Part shown: positions 21,924 to 30,143 of the stretch, in pieces
How positions within the stretch are numbered: position 1 is the first letter of the stretch
Layout of the letters: each line of letters opens with the position of its first letter
Source of the DNA: Desulfovibrio legallii
GTDB lineage: Bacteria > Desulfobacterota > Desulfovibrionia > Desulfovibrionales > Desulfovibrionaceae
Length of the DNA stretch: 44,401 nt
Direction: 5' to 3'
Assembly: GCF_900102485.1 (NCBI RefSeq)
Contig: NZ_FNBX01000021.1
Span: 1 to 44,401, forward strand
Program-made: the position numbers and the translations under genes
Notes under the pieces: model-generated
Seen by the model: the letters and a program-made list of their open reading frames with translations, nothing else
Database searches by the model: none
What the model was told of the DNA's origin: nothing

Positions 21924-22301
21924 GCTACCTACACCTTTTCTATGCGGCGCACAACAAACGGCAGTCTGCGAATTTTGCGGGTAAACAGGCGGACATTCAT
22001 ACCCGCGCGTCTTGCCCAGACGGCGCAGCCAGCGAGCAGGCGGGCATAAACAGATTGTAATTGAACGGGATCGCGCCGGGAAATTTCTGCAGAAGGGGCC
22101 TTGGCGGTATCTGGGCATGTCCAGGGGGGAAGCAGAATAGCGTCGGCGCTGTCACGCCCTTGCAGCCGCGGCATCTTTTGAATGTGCCGCTCGCAAGGCC
22201 CGCGCCAGCGCCTGACCACGCGGGCCGCTACGAAATGTGCGAAAAACTCTGGTCGCTACCTGTGACTGCGCCTGACCAGACAATGCCCGCACGTTTTTTT
22301 C

Positions 22302-22338
22302 AAAAAAATGGCGAAGTCTCGATCCTCAGGCGCCATTT
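22302..22338 (-). terminator. Terminator of hipBA
   Basis: On the minus strand AAATGGCG pairs with CGCCATTT around a 17-base loop and is followed by a T run, 58 bases after the hipA stop. Confidence 0.65.
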
Positions 22339-22396
22339 GAGCCTCCTGGGGCAATCAATGCGGATATCTCCGGACCGAATTTTCCGCAGGCAGGCA

Positions 22397-23680
22397 TCAA
22401 GATTCATCCGGCCGCAGGGCCAAGGCGAAACAATTACGCAGATCCGGAAGGTTGCTCTGGGGCACGCCAGCGTCAAGGAATATATCTTCCCAGTGCTGCG
22501 TGATCGTGCCTTTGAGTTCGTCAATAATAGCCTGGGCCTCAGCGGATTGTATGCCAAAGTGTCTGCCGGCAGCCAGCAGATTGCTTAATGTGGCTTTTCG
22601 TCCTTCCGGTCCGATGCCGAGATGCAAGGATCGGGGGCTGTCGTCCATGACCGGCTGTGGCACCACGTCATAGGCCGGAGAGAGCGCCCAGCCGGAGCGG
22701 CCATTGGAGGCAGGTTGAAGCAGAAAGCCATGGTTGCGCAAATGGTCGTCAGAGTTATTGCACAGTGCATTGAATGCCATGCGTCGATAAAGTTCCCGCA
22801 TGTCATGGTGGGTTGCAGGCGCTGAATAAAAATCACGCCGCATGCTGGTGGCTATATCCGCATAGGTTGCCGGAGAGTCTGGCTTTGCTGCGCCAATCAG
22901 CGTCATTGCCGAGACAAAGGGGATGCGATGGACCGTGTCCGCGAGGCGTTTTCTGTCAAAGCGTTCAACCAGCAGAATATCCCGGTTCCCCAGGACCGTA
23001 ATCCTTTTTGTTGCGGCCACGGTTATGCCGCACAGCGTTGCCAGAGCCATGGTTGCATGCTCAATACGGCATGTTGGCCAGGCCTCGCGCTCCTTGCTGA
23101 ATTTGGCAATCCAGAATTTTCCCTCAGATTCAAATGACGCCTTCGGCCTTGCCCCGCCGATTGAAGAGCCTCTGACGAAGAAGCGCCTGTATTGCGGCTC
23201 AAGCTGGTCTGCCTGCTCAACATCGTCGGTCGCCATGAGCATGCCTTGAAGATTCAGGTCGGCTCCCGGGAGGTTCATGGCCCATGGGGGGGTATCTGTG
23301 AATGGGGGCACCTTGGGGGCGCTGCTGAAACCCAGGGCCCCGATCCTGTCTGGCCCAGCGTAGAGCATGTAATCGAAATCTGAGAGTCTGGCTCCTGAAC
23401 CCTCTGCAGCGATATCAAGCAGGTGACGCCCCCAGTCGTCAGGGCAGGCATCAAGGATACCGTTAAAAAGAGCCCCGCCAAGCGGGCCTTCGTAAGTGTG
23501 CTCACGCTGAAGCGGCAAGGATATGGGATCAACGGCCACGGCGTCAGCCCGCTCCAGATAGCGGTTGGAATACTCAAACAAGCATTGACTGAAACGGCCG
23601 TCCTGATAGTACCGGATGCGGCCAGCTACAACAAACTGCCCATCCATGTGCATATGCACATATGCCTCGCGCGCGATCAT
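22397..23680 (-). CDS. hipA: HipA-type toxin kinase
   Basis: A 427-residue HipA-family Ser/Thr kinase; E. coli HipA phosphorylates glutamyl-tRNA synthetase and induces persistence. The Gly-rich loop SSIGGARPKAS, the ATP lysine in FWIAKFSKE, the LVERFDR segment, the catalytic NNSDDHLRNHGF (about 308-320) and the metal-binding SPAYDVVP are all present, so the kinase looks active. ATG 23680 with GAGGAG is preferred to the TTG at 23695, which overlaps the hipB stop. It lies 11 bases after hipB in one operon. Its position at the element's edge suits a stabilisation role for the ICE (inference). Confidence 0.9.
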   Translation of the reverse strand: MIAREAYVHMHMDGQFVVAGRIRYYQDGRFSQCLFEYSNRYLERADAVAVDPISLPLQREHTYEGPLGGALFNGILDACPDDWGRHLLDIAAEGSGARLSDFDYMLYAGPDRIGALGFSSAPKVPPFTDTPPWAMNLPGADLNLQGMLMATDDVEQADQLEPQYRRFFVRGSSIGGARPKASFESEGKFWIAKFSKEREAWPTCRIEHATMALATLCGITVAATKRITVLGNRDILLVERFDRKRLADTVHRIPFVSAMTLIGAAKPDSPATYADIATSMRRDFYSAPATHHDMRELYRRMAFNALCNNSDDHLRNHGFLLQPASNGRSGWALSPAYDVVPQPVMDDSPRSLHLGIGPEGRKATLSNLLAAGRHFGIQSAEAQAIIDELKGTITQHWEDIFLDAGVPQSNLPDLRNCFALALRPDES

Positions 23681-23691
23681 TGCCAGGCTCC

Positions 23692-24030
23692 TCAAAAATC
23701 GTATGAAATCTTTTCTGGGGCTTTCTTGCCCTCCAGACGTCTGCGCTCATGCGCAAGTCCGATCATGTCCGTTTCCATGGCCGCCACCGTATTGATGTCG
23801 TTTTCAAGTCCAAGTGTGAGCAGGGCCGTGATGAGCGTTCCCATGCTTGTACCTGGTGTCCCGCGTTCAAGCCGCTGCAGTGAGCCCACTGACACCATCA
23901 TGAGCTTGGCCATGGCATGCAGGGTCAGACCCCGACGCTTTCGCGCCAGCTTGATTCTGCGGCCAAGCTCCTCAAGTTTCGTTTGAGCCGTCGGGGGTAA
24001 GGCCGTGATAGATGATGATTTTTTAGTCAT
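23692..24030 (-). CDS. hipB: HipB-like antitoxin, XRE-type repressor
   Basis: A 112-residue protein with an XRE helix-turn-helix: LGRRIKLARKRRGLTLHAMA, KLMMVSVGSLQRLERG (about 22-58), followed by a C-terminal region MIGLAHERRRLEGKKAPE. It should neutralise HipA and repress the operon. I take ATG 24030 (MTKKSSS) as start, since the longer frame begins with TTG; neither has a strong ribosome site. Confidence 0.85.
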   Translation of the reverse strand: MTKKSSSITALPPTAQTKLEELGRRIKLARKRRGLTLHAMAKLMMVSVGSLQRLERGTPGTSMGTLITALLTLGLENDINTVAAMETDMIGLAHERRRLEGKKAPEKISYDF

Positions 24031-24058
24031 AAATAATACTTTTTTGACATTTTTTATC

Positions 24059-24086
24059 AATATATAGCTAATTCAGCGCTGGTCAA
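24059..24086 (-). promoter_or_regulatory. hipBA promoter
   Basis: On the minus strand TTGACC (24086-24081) and TATATT (24064-24059) lie 16 bases apart, with the hipB ATG about 29 bases further. A plus-strand TTGACA at 24044-24049 overlaps this region and may be a -35 box for rightward transcription toward traK, so the two operons could share control. Confidence 0.55.
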
Positions 24087-24383
24087 GGGGAAACTTTTTA
24101 CCTCCCCCAAATTGTGTGATGGGTCAGAAAGAACAAATAGCTGCTCGCAACATGGCAATTTACTTAGAATGACATGCTGGAGCAAACGCTGCCATAGTGA
24201 AAATATTGTCGCGCGTCGAAGAAGAGCCGCTGAACTGTTTTTGCCTGCGCAGGGCTTGCCTGCACGTCGCCATCGTAGGGATTGTATACGCAGTGGACTG
24301 GTCAAAACAGATGGACTTCACGGTCTGTCGGTTCAGTTTTGGGAATTCTACCCATAAACGCTACTTCTTTTTGGGAGGATTAC
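24087..24383. other. 297-base gap between hipBA and traK
   Basis: No gene is seen. It contains an inverted repeat CCTGCGCAGG near 24245 and a GTATAC near 24281. In IncP plasmids oriT lies directly upstream of traK, so this is where the right element's oriT would be expected. I find no YATCCTGY nic match here. Confidence 0.35.
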
Positions 24384-24746
24384 CTGAGCACTGAAACGGA
24401 TCGACTTCGACGCAACGCTGCGCGGGTTGAGTTCATTGCCTGCATGGATGAAATCGAGCGCTTTCTTGCTCAAGGTTTCGACAAAAAAATGGTCCATGCG
24501 CGACTTGTGGAAGAGGGACGCATTTCTATGGCCTATGTGACGTTCTGCAAGCTGATCGCCAAATCCGCCAGTAATGCCCTGCATGTAGCCAGTCTGTATC
24601 CGGCTTCCTCGCAAGCGCTCACTAGGCCCGGCAATTTGAGCACGCCTCAGTCTGGCCTTTCCCGGTCAAACGTTCCAAAAGTCGCCAAGGTGGACGGAGA
24701 GACATTTAAGGACCCAAAGTCCGTTGATCTCAACTCTGTTTTTTAA
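24384..24746 (+). CDS. traK: TraK-like oriT-binding protein
   Basis: About 120 residues. The core RRNAARVEFIACMDEIERFL and GFDKKMVHARLVEEGRISMA has the TraK helix-turn-helix-like repeat pattern (K.VH..L.E.G.ISMAY..F) of IncP-type TraK, which binds oriT DNA and shapes the relaxosome. A Ser/Pro-rich tail follows. GGGAGGA at 24373-24379 is followed by CTG at 24384, the only start-like codon at correct spacing, so a rare CTG start is proposed; an ATG further upstream (24282) has no site. It heads the traK-traL-traM set. Confidence 0.7.
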   Translation: MSTETDRLRRNAARVEFIACMDEIERFLAQGFDKKMVHARLVEEGRISMAYVTFCKLIAKSASNALHVASLYPASSQALTRPGNLSTPQSGLSRSNVPKVAKVDGETFKDPKSVDLNSVF

Positions 24747-24761
24747 GAAGGAGTAAATCTT

Positions 24762-25487
24762 ATGGGCACAATCCATTTTATCCAACAGGGTAAAGGCGGC
24801 GTTGGAAAGTCTGTCGTCGCCGTGATCCTGTATCAAACCCTGACCGCACTCGGCAAAGATGTCGCGGCATTTGACACTGATCCGGTTAACGCCACGCTGT
24901 CCAGCTATGCAGAGTTCGGCGTCACCAGCCTCGATATTCTGAAAAATGACAACATAGACGCTAGAGCCTTCGATCAGCTTCTTGACGAGCTATTTTATCT
25001 GCCGGAACAGATGCACGCCATTGTGGACAATGGCGCGTCCTCATTTGTCGCCCTTGGAGCCTATATCAAAGAAAACGCCTTGCTCTCCCTTCTCCGGGAA
25101 CAAGGGCACCAAGTCTTTTTTCATACGGTGATCACTGGCGGACAGGCTCTTGGCGATACGCTTTCCGGTTTGAAGGTACTGGCGGAAGGCTTCCCGGATA
25201 CTCCCATTGTGGTGTGGTTAAATCCGTACTTTGGAGAGATACAGAGAGACGGCAAAGGTTTTGAGCAATTCCAGATTTATCAGGATTTTTTCAGTCAATT
25301 TCAAGCGATCATCACGCTTCCACAAGGCAACAAGGCCACAATCGGCAAAGATTTGGAGGAGCTTTTTGCTAAACGGATGAGCTTTAAGGCCGGGATTGAT
25401 TCCAGTTCATCCATTGCGGTGCGGTCCCGTCTGAATCGGTACTGGCAAAGCCTTATCGCCGTGGTCGAACAAGCCGGAATTGCGTAG
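24762..25487 (+). CDS. traL: TraL-like P-loop ATPase
   Basis: A 241-residue ParA/MinD-type ATPase with the deviant Walker A GKGGVGKS (10-17) and AAFDTDPVNATLSSY as the Walker A' region. IncP TraL is the known relative, an accessory transfer protein of unclear function. A good ribosome site (AAGGAG) precedes the ATG. It sits between traK and traM as in RP4. Confidence 0.85.
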   Translation: MGTIHFIQQGKGGVGKSVVAVILYQTLTALGKDVAAFDTDPVNATLSSYAEFGVTSLDILKNDNIDARAFDQLLDELFYLPEQMHAIVDNGASSFVALGAYIKENALLSLLREQGHQVFFHTVITGGQALGDTLSGLKVLAEGFPDTPIVVWLNPYFGEIQRDGKGFEQFQIYQDFFSQFQAIITLPQGNKATIGKDLEELFAKRMSFKAGIDSSSSIAVRSRLNRYWQSLIAVVEQAGIA

Positions 25488-25495
25488 GGGGGGAC

Positions 25496-25939
25496 ATGTC
25501 TGAACAAGAAGAAACACAAAATGCGGGTGCCGTTTCCCCGGCATTGCCGGACGGGATCGGCCTGACTCTTGACGATGTGCGGGCACTGTTGGCCAAAGAG
25601 CATGAAACCATCGTACCGAAAGACGATCCCATGCTCATGATCGTAACGCTGCTCAATGCCTACTTGGGCGAAGTGGACAAGCTCCATGCCCGGCATGGCA
25701 AGGCTCTGGCGGCGCTCATGGCGGGCAAAACGGACGCCTATGTCAAAGGAGTTCAGGGGGCCACGGATGCCTTGGCCGCGCAACTTTCCGCGTCCTCGGT
25801 TGAGGGCATCCGCAAAGTGTTTGCCGAACACGCGGGCCAACTGCAAAGCCTCAAAAGCGGCATGTGGTATGCTGCGGCCATTGTGGCAGTTTCGGCCCTG
25901 GTCAATGTAGCGGTGTTCGTACTGCGGGGGGTGCGGTGA
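25496..25939 (+). CDS. traM: TraM-like transfer protein
   Basis: A 147-residue protein (RP4 TraM is of similar size) with a helical middle (EHETIVPKDDPMLMIVTLLN, HARHGKALAALMAGK) and one C-terminal membrane helix (WYAAAIVAVSALVNVAVFVL). The place after traL and the tail anchor support the name; the sequence itself is weakly conserved. It lies 8 bases after traL, and its TGA overlaps the trbB ATG. Confidence 0.7.
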   Translation: MSEQEETQNAGAVSPALPDGIGLTLDDVRALLAKEHETIVPKDDPMLMIVTLLNAYLGEVDKLHARHGKALAALMAGKTDAYVKGVQGATDALAAQLSASSVEGIRKVFAEHAGQLQSLKSGMWYAAAIVAVSALVNVAVFVLRGVR

Positions 25940-26907
25940 TGATGGCCACGGATGCAGGATTTCGGGAAACGCTGGCCTACAACTGCGGCCCGCTGTTCAT
26001 GGATGCCCTGAAAAATCCTGAAGTGATTGAAATTATGTTGAACCCTGACGGGATGCTGTGGATCGAGCGGTACGGACAGGATCAGGAGCCTATCGGCACA
26101 ATGGAGCCGGTACGGAGTCGGGCCGTGCTCTCCCTGGTGGCCAGTGCTCTGGATCTGACGGTCAACGATCACTCCCCGATCATCGAAGGGGAATTTCCGT
26201 TGGACGGGTCCAGGTTCGAGGCGACCTTTCCGCCCATTGTAAGCGCTCCGTCTTTTTCTCTCCGCAAAAAGGCCAGCAAGGTGATGAGCGTTGAAGACTA
26301 CGTGGCGGATGGCGTTATCACGCCCGCCGTGGTGCCGTTCCTTGAACACGCTGTAGTGACTCGCAAAAACATCATGGTCGTAGGCGGCACGTCCAGCGGC
26401 AAAACAACCTTTGTCAACGCAATCATCCAGAGAATAGCCCTGCTCTGTCCCTCGCATCGGCTGCTTATTCTGGAAGACACGGCGGAACTGCAATCCCAAA
26501 GCCCGAACACGGTTTTTTTTCGTACCTCGCCACTGGCCGGGGTGGATATGCGGACTCTGGCCAAGGTTGCCATGCGTTATGCTCCCCGGCGTATTCTTAT
26601 CGGTGAGGTGCGCGACTCTGCCGCCCTGGAACTGCTCAAACTGTGGAATACCGGACACCCTGGCGGCGTGGGCACGTTTCACGCGGACAGCGCGGAAGAG
26701 GCGCTGCCTCGCTTGGAAGAGCTTGTGGAGGAGGCTGGCTTAGGTTCCAAGCAAAAACTTATTGGAAGAGGTGTTGACGTGATCGTCTTTATGGAAAAAA
26801 CGCCGGATAATCGCCGCCGTCTTTCCCAGATCATCAAAGTGCATGGATTCAATCCTAAAACGGAACAGTACGAAACGAGCAACGTCTATACTGTTTCCGC
26901 CGCATGA
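25939..26907 (+). CDS. trbB: TrbB, VirB11-type secretion ATPase
   Basis: A 322-residue hexameric ATPase powering the type IV secretion channel at the cytoplasmic side. It shows an N-terminal EIMLNPDGMLWIERYG domain, Walker A GGTSSGKTT (about 149-157), the Asp box LLILEDTAELQ, Walker B RRILIGEVRDSAALELLK and the His box NTGHPGGVGTFHADSA. The start is ATG 25939 overlapping the traM stop (TGATG). It heads the trb genes in the RP4 order. Confidence 0.95.
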   Translation: MMATDAGFRETLAYNCGPLFMDALKNPEVIEIMLNPDGMLWIERYGQDQEPIGTMEPVRSRAVLSLVASALDLTVNDHSPIIEGEFPLDGSRFEATFPPIVSAPSFSLRKKASKVMSVEDYVADGVITPAVVPFLEHAVVTRKNIMVVGGTSSGKTTFVNAIIQRIALLCPSHRLLILEDTAELQSQSPNTVFFRTSPLAGVDMRTLAKVAMRYAPRRILIGEVRDSAALELLKLWNTGHPGGVGTFHADSAEEALPRLEELVEEAGLGSKQKLIGRGVDVIVFMEKTPDNRRRLSQIIKVHGFNPKTEQYETSNVYTVSAA

Positions 26908-26914
26908 GAGGGCT

Positions 26915-27130
26915 ATGGATACCACCAAAAGCAACACGGATATACGTTGCGGCAACTGTCATAGGTTGCTGGCACGGGGGGATGTGCAAGCCGGAGTTAT
27001 AGAGCTTGTTTGCCCTCGTTGCAAAACCCGCCTGATCCTGCGGGCCTCGCGCCCCAACCTCGCGCCGCAAGACGGCCTCTACGGAGATCGTCATGCGCGT
27101 ACATCTGAAGCCCTCCTCGAACAGCACTAA
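26915..27130 (+). CDS. com: Com-like zinc-finger protein
   Basis: A 71-residue protein with two CxxC pairs, IRCGNCHRLLARG and LVCPRCKTRLILRA, as in phage Mu Com, which binds mom mRNA and unmasks its ribosome site. The C-terminal part carries the peptide RASRPNLAPQDGL, encoded by copy A of a 42-bp repeat found again upstream of traG and the topoisomerase gene. It starts 7 bases after trbB with GAGAGGG upstream, and its 3' end overlaps trbC by 38 bases. A role as a post-transcriptional regulator of the transfer genes is inference. Confidence 0.75.
   Translation: MDTTKSNTDIRCGNCHRLLARGDVQAGVIELVCPRCKTRLILRASRPNLAPQDGLYGDRHARTSEALLEQH
27038..27079 (+). repeat. Leader repeat copy A (upstream of trbC)
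   Basis: A 42-bp unit starting CTGCGGGCCTCGCGCCCCAA, 13 bases before the trbC ATG. It differs from copies B and C at 5 of 42 positions each, without gaps. RNA of this unit could form GGGC-CTCGC-GCCC and GCCG-CAAGA-CGGC hairpins just upstream of the ribosome site. Confidence 0.85.
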
Positions 27131-27440
27131 AGGCCGTTGGCTCCTTTTTTGCCTTCCGGCCTTGTGCCTTTGTCTCTTCCCTGAAATCGCCGCCGCCTCC
27201 GGGGGCATTACGGAATTTTCCAGCCCCTTGGAACGTGTGGTGAACACCATCACCGGCCCGGCTGGCAAGTGGATTTCGATCACCGCTATGGCGATCTGCG
27301 GGATCATATTCATCATGAACAAAGACGACATTTCCGGGGGCTTCAAGCTGCTGCTCGGCGTCGTTTTCGGAATTTCCTTTATCGCTTTCGCGTCGTCCAT
27401 CGTCAATTCGGTGTTTTCCTTTTCCGGGGCGGTGCTGTGA
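27093..27440 (+). CDS. trbC: TrbC/VirB2-type pilin
   Basis: A 115-residue conjugative prepilin. A long leader (to about residue 36, ending FPEIAAAS) precedes the mature pilin with two hydrophobic helices: WISITAMAICGIIFIMN and LLLGVVFGISFIAFASSIVN. In IncP the mature TrbC is cyclised by TraF, which is present downstream. GGAG lies 8 bases before the ATG. Its start lies within the com-like frame, so com and trbC translation may interact. Confidence 0.88.
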   Translation: MRVHLKPSSNSTKGRWLLFCLPALCLCLFPEIAAASGGITEFSSPLERVVNTITGPAGKWISITAMAICGIIFIMNKDDISGGFKLLLGVVFGISFIAFASSIVNSVFSFSGAVL

Positions 27441-27730
27441 TGCGGACGCTGCCCATACATCAATCGTTGCATAGACACGCGCACGTACTCGGCGCGGAAC
27501 GGGAACTGGTCATGACGGCCGGGCTGGTGGCACTGCTGGTCGGCGTGGGGGGCCTGACGGTCCTTTCCGGCGTGTCTGCCGTGGTCTTTTGGATGGTGGT
27601 CGTGTTCGCGCTGCGGCGCATGGCAAAGGCTGATCCGATCATGTCGCGGGTCTGGCTGCGGCATATCAAACAACAGGATTTTTACAGGGCCAAGTCCGGG
27701 CGCTGGCGGGAAGGGGGTTTCACATGCTGA
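27440..27730 (+). CDS. trbD: TrbD/VirB3-like inner-membrane protein
   Basis: A 96-residue protein with an N-terminal LPIHQSLHRHAHVLGAEREL typical of TrbD and two hydrophobic segments (AGLVALLVGVGGLTVLSG, AVVFWMVVVFALRRM), then RVWLRHIKQQDFYRA. It forms part of the channel's inner-membrane platform. TGATG overlap with trbC; it overlaps trbE by 7 bases. Confidence 0.88.
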   Translation: MRTLPIHQSLHRHAHVLGAERELVMTAGLVALLVGVGGLTVLSGVSAVVFWMVVVFALRRMAKADPIMSRVWLRHIKQQDFYRAKSGRWREGGFTC

Positions 27731-30132
27731 AACTTGCCGACTTCCGCACAAAAGCCAAGGGGCTGCCGGACCTCCTTCCCTATGCCGCGCTAGTCGCGCC
27801 GGGTGTGGTCCTGAATAAAGACGGTTCCTTTTTGGGGGCTTGGGAAGTTCGAGGACAGGATACGGCCAGCGCCACACCGGACGAGTTGGCCTATCAGTCC
27901 GCGCAATTCAATAACGCGATCAAACTTCTGGGGACGGGGTGGATGCTGCATATGGACGCGATCCGCAGTCCACACGCGGCTTATCCGCCCCGTGAGGCAA
28001 GCCGTTTTCCCGATCCTGTCACGCAACTGATCGATGATGAGCGCCGGGAGTTTTTCGGTCGGGGCACCTGCTATAGCACAAACACGATCCTTTCCGTAAC
28101 GTACAAGCCGGATTTCAACGCCACGCGGTTGGCTGGCGGAACGCAATCCGGCGCGGCCTCTGCCGGAGTGTTGGACAAGGGGCTTGCCCACTTTGAAAAT
28201 ATCCTGGAAGAATTGGAAGATGCCCTGTCCGCCGTGCTCCATCTGGAACGCCTGGGCGAGTATGACGCCTTTGATCCAGACGGAAACGCCTACCGGCAAT
28301 CAGACGTGCTTTCTCATCTGCAACATTGTTTGACGGGCGATCTGCATCCTGTCCGAGTGCCGGATACGCCCATGTACTTGGACGCCATACTTGCCAGTGA
28401 AGAACTTGTGGGCGGAATTGTGCCGCGCTTGGGTTCCCGGCATTTGGCCATGTTGTCCATAGACGGTTTGCCGCAAGAATCATGGCCCGCCATGCTGGCG
28501 GCACTGGATGGCCTCCCGCTCTCGTATCGCTGGTCCAGTCGTTTTATTTGTCTGGATCAATTTGATGCTGTGGCGGAAATCAATTCGTACCGGAAGGGAT
28601 GGCGGCAACAGGTTTACAGGTTTCTCGATCAATTCCTGAATAACCCGAACGCGCGGGCGAACCGGGACGCTCTGCTTATGGCCGAAGATGCGGAACAGGC
28701 CATGACGGAAGTACAGGGGGGGTATGTGGGCGCGGGCTATCTTACGTCCTGCGTCGTGCTCATGCACGAAAACCGGGAGACGTTGCAGGATTGGGCGCGG
28801 GAACTGCGGCGCACGGTACAAACGCTCGGTTTCGGCTGCCGGATTGAAACGATCAATGCCCTGGAAACCTGGTTGGGCAGTATTCCGGGCAACAGTTTTT
28901 CAAATCTGCGGCGGCCTCTCCTGTCCACGTTGAACCTTGCGGACTTGCTGCCGCTGTCCTCAGTATGGGAAGGGGCCGCGCATTGCCCTTGTCCGTTCTA
29001 TCCGCCCGACTCGCCGCCTCTGGCCGTGTTGACCACGGACGGGGCCACGCCGTTTTTTTTCAACCTCCATTCCGGCGATCTTGGCCATACACTTGTATTT
29101 GGGCCTACCGGCTCCGGCAAGTCCACGCTCCTGGGGCTGATCGCGGCGCAATTCCGGCGCTACGCTGGCGCTCAGATTTTCGCCTTTGACAAGGGGCGAA
29201 GCCTGCTTCCGCTGTGCCTCGCGGCGGGCGGCGCTCATTATGACGTGGGCGCGGGCGGCCTGTCGTTCGCGCCGTTGCAATATGTTGATTCCGATTCTGA
29301 ACAGTCCTGGGCGGAAGAGTGGGTGGCCTCTTTGTTGGAGTTGCAAGGCTTGAACGTCTTACCGCTCCATAAAAACGCCATTCATGAAGCCATGTCCCTG
29401 GTCCGCTCGAACCCGGAACATCTGCGGTCCCTGTCCAGTTTTTACAGTTTCGTGCAGGGAGAAGACATAAAGCAAGCCCTCCGCCACTACACACGGGAAG
29501 GGGCTATGGGGCGTCTTCTGGACGCCAAGCCGGACACCTTGGGCATGTCGCCGTTCATGGTTTTTGAACTGGAAGACCTCATGAACCTGGGGGACAAAAA
29601 CCTGATCCCCGTCTTGCTCTACCTCTTTCATCGGATTGAAAACGCGCTCAATGGGCAACCTTCGCTCCTGATACTTGATGAGGCTTGGATCATGCTTGGG
29701 CATCCGGTTTTCCGCGCCAAAATACGAGAGTGGCTGAAAGTGCTCCGCAAAGCGAATTGCGCCGTACTCCTGGCCACGCAATCCCTTTCCGACGCCAAAC
29801 GCTCCGGCATTTTTGACGTGCTTGTGGAGTCCTGCCCGACGCAAATCTTGCTTGCGAACCTTTCAGCACGACAGGAAGGGCAACGGGATTTGTATACGGA
29901 TATGGGCCTCAATGCCCGCCAGATTGACATTATCGCCTCGGCCACGCCGAAACGCGATTACTACGTGATTACGCCGCACGGGCGGCGGCTGGTGCAATTG
30001 GCGCTCGGCCGCAAAGCGTTGGCCTTTGTTGGAGCCTCGGACAAGGAAAGCCTTGCCCGCATTCGGCAACTCTCCGGCGAGCACGGCCCGGAATGGCCGT
30101 CTTACTGGCTGGCGGAACGCCACGCCGCATAA
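27724..30132 (+). CDS. trbE: TrbE, VirB4-type ATPase
   Basis: An 802-residue ATPase, the largest component of the secretion machine, which uses ATP to assemble the pilus. The N-terminal CagE/TrbE domain (to about residue 420) is followed by Walker A GPTGSGKST (460-468), FAFDKGRSLLPLCLAAGG, Walker B LLILDEAWIML (about 647-657) and the ATQSLSDAKRSG segment. Its length is normal and no defect is seen. Confidence 0.95.
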   Translation: MLKLADFRTKAKGLPDLLPYAALVAPGVVLNKDGSFLGAWEVRGQDTASATPDELAYQSAQFNNAIKLLGTGWMLHMDAIRSPHAAYPPREASRFPDPVTQLIDDERREFFGRGTCYSTNTILSVTYKPDFNATRLAGGTQSGAASAGVLDKGLAHFENILEELEDALSAVLHLERLGEYDAFDPDGNAYRQSDVLSHLQHCLTGDLHPVRVPDTPMYLDAILASEELVGGIVPRLGSRHLAMLSIDGLPQESWPAMLAALDGLPLSYRWSSRFICLDQFDAVAEINSYRKGWRQQVYRFLDQFLNNPNARANRDALLMAEDAEQAMTEVQGGYVGAGYLTSCVVLMHENRETLQDWARELRRTVQTLGFGCRIETINALETWLGSIPGNSFSNLRRPLLSTLNLADLLPLSSVWEGAAHCPCPFYPPDSPPLAVLTTDGATPFFFNLHSGDLGHTLVFGPTGSGKSTLLGLIAAQFRRYAGAQIFAFDKGRSLLPLCLAAGGAHYDVGAGGLSFAPLQYVDSDSEQSWAEEWVASLLELQGLNVLPLHKNAIHEAMSLVRSNPEHLRSLSSFYSFVQGEDIKQALRHYTREGAMGRLLDAKPDTLGMSPFMVFELEDLMNLGDKNLIPVLLYLFHRIENALNGQPSLLILDEAWIMLGHPVFRAKIREWLKVLRKANCAVLLATQSLSDAKRSGIFDVLVESCPTQILLANLSARQEGQRDLYTDMGLNARQIDIIASATPKRDYYVITPHGRRLVQLALGRKALAFVGASDKESLARIRQLSGEHGPEWPSYWLAERHAA

Positions 30133-30143
30133 GGAAAAAGACA

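Larger units (their letters stand above)
21795..22396. other. 602-base intergenic region, junction of chromosome and right element
   Basis: No convincing gene is seen. It holds the upstream region of the symporter gene with a palindrome at 21908-21923, an 11-bp direct repeat GCGCCTGACCA (22208-22218 and 22268-22278) and the hipA terminator. The switch from chromosomal to mobile DNA must lie here or just upstream of traK, but no tRNA fragment or clear att repeat is visible. Confidence 0.5.

Noticed and set aside
21929..22219. 96-codon minus-strand frame in the intergenic region
   Set aside because: GTG start without ribosome site and no recognisable family; coding potential unclear, so not listed as a gene.
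24825..24835. ATCCTG within traL as a nic site
   Set aside because: The base before ATCCTG is G instead of a pyrimidine, it has no inverted repeat beside it, and it is inside a conserved coding region.
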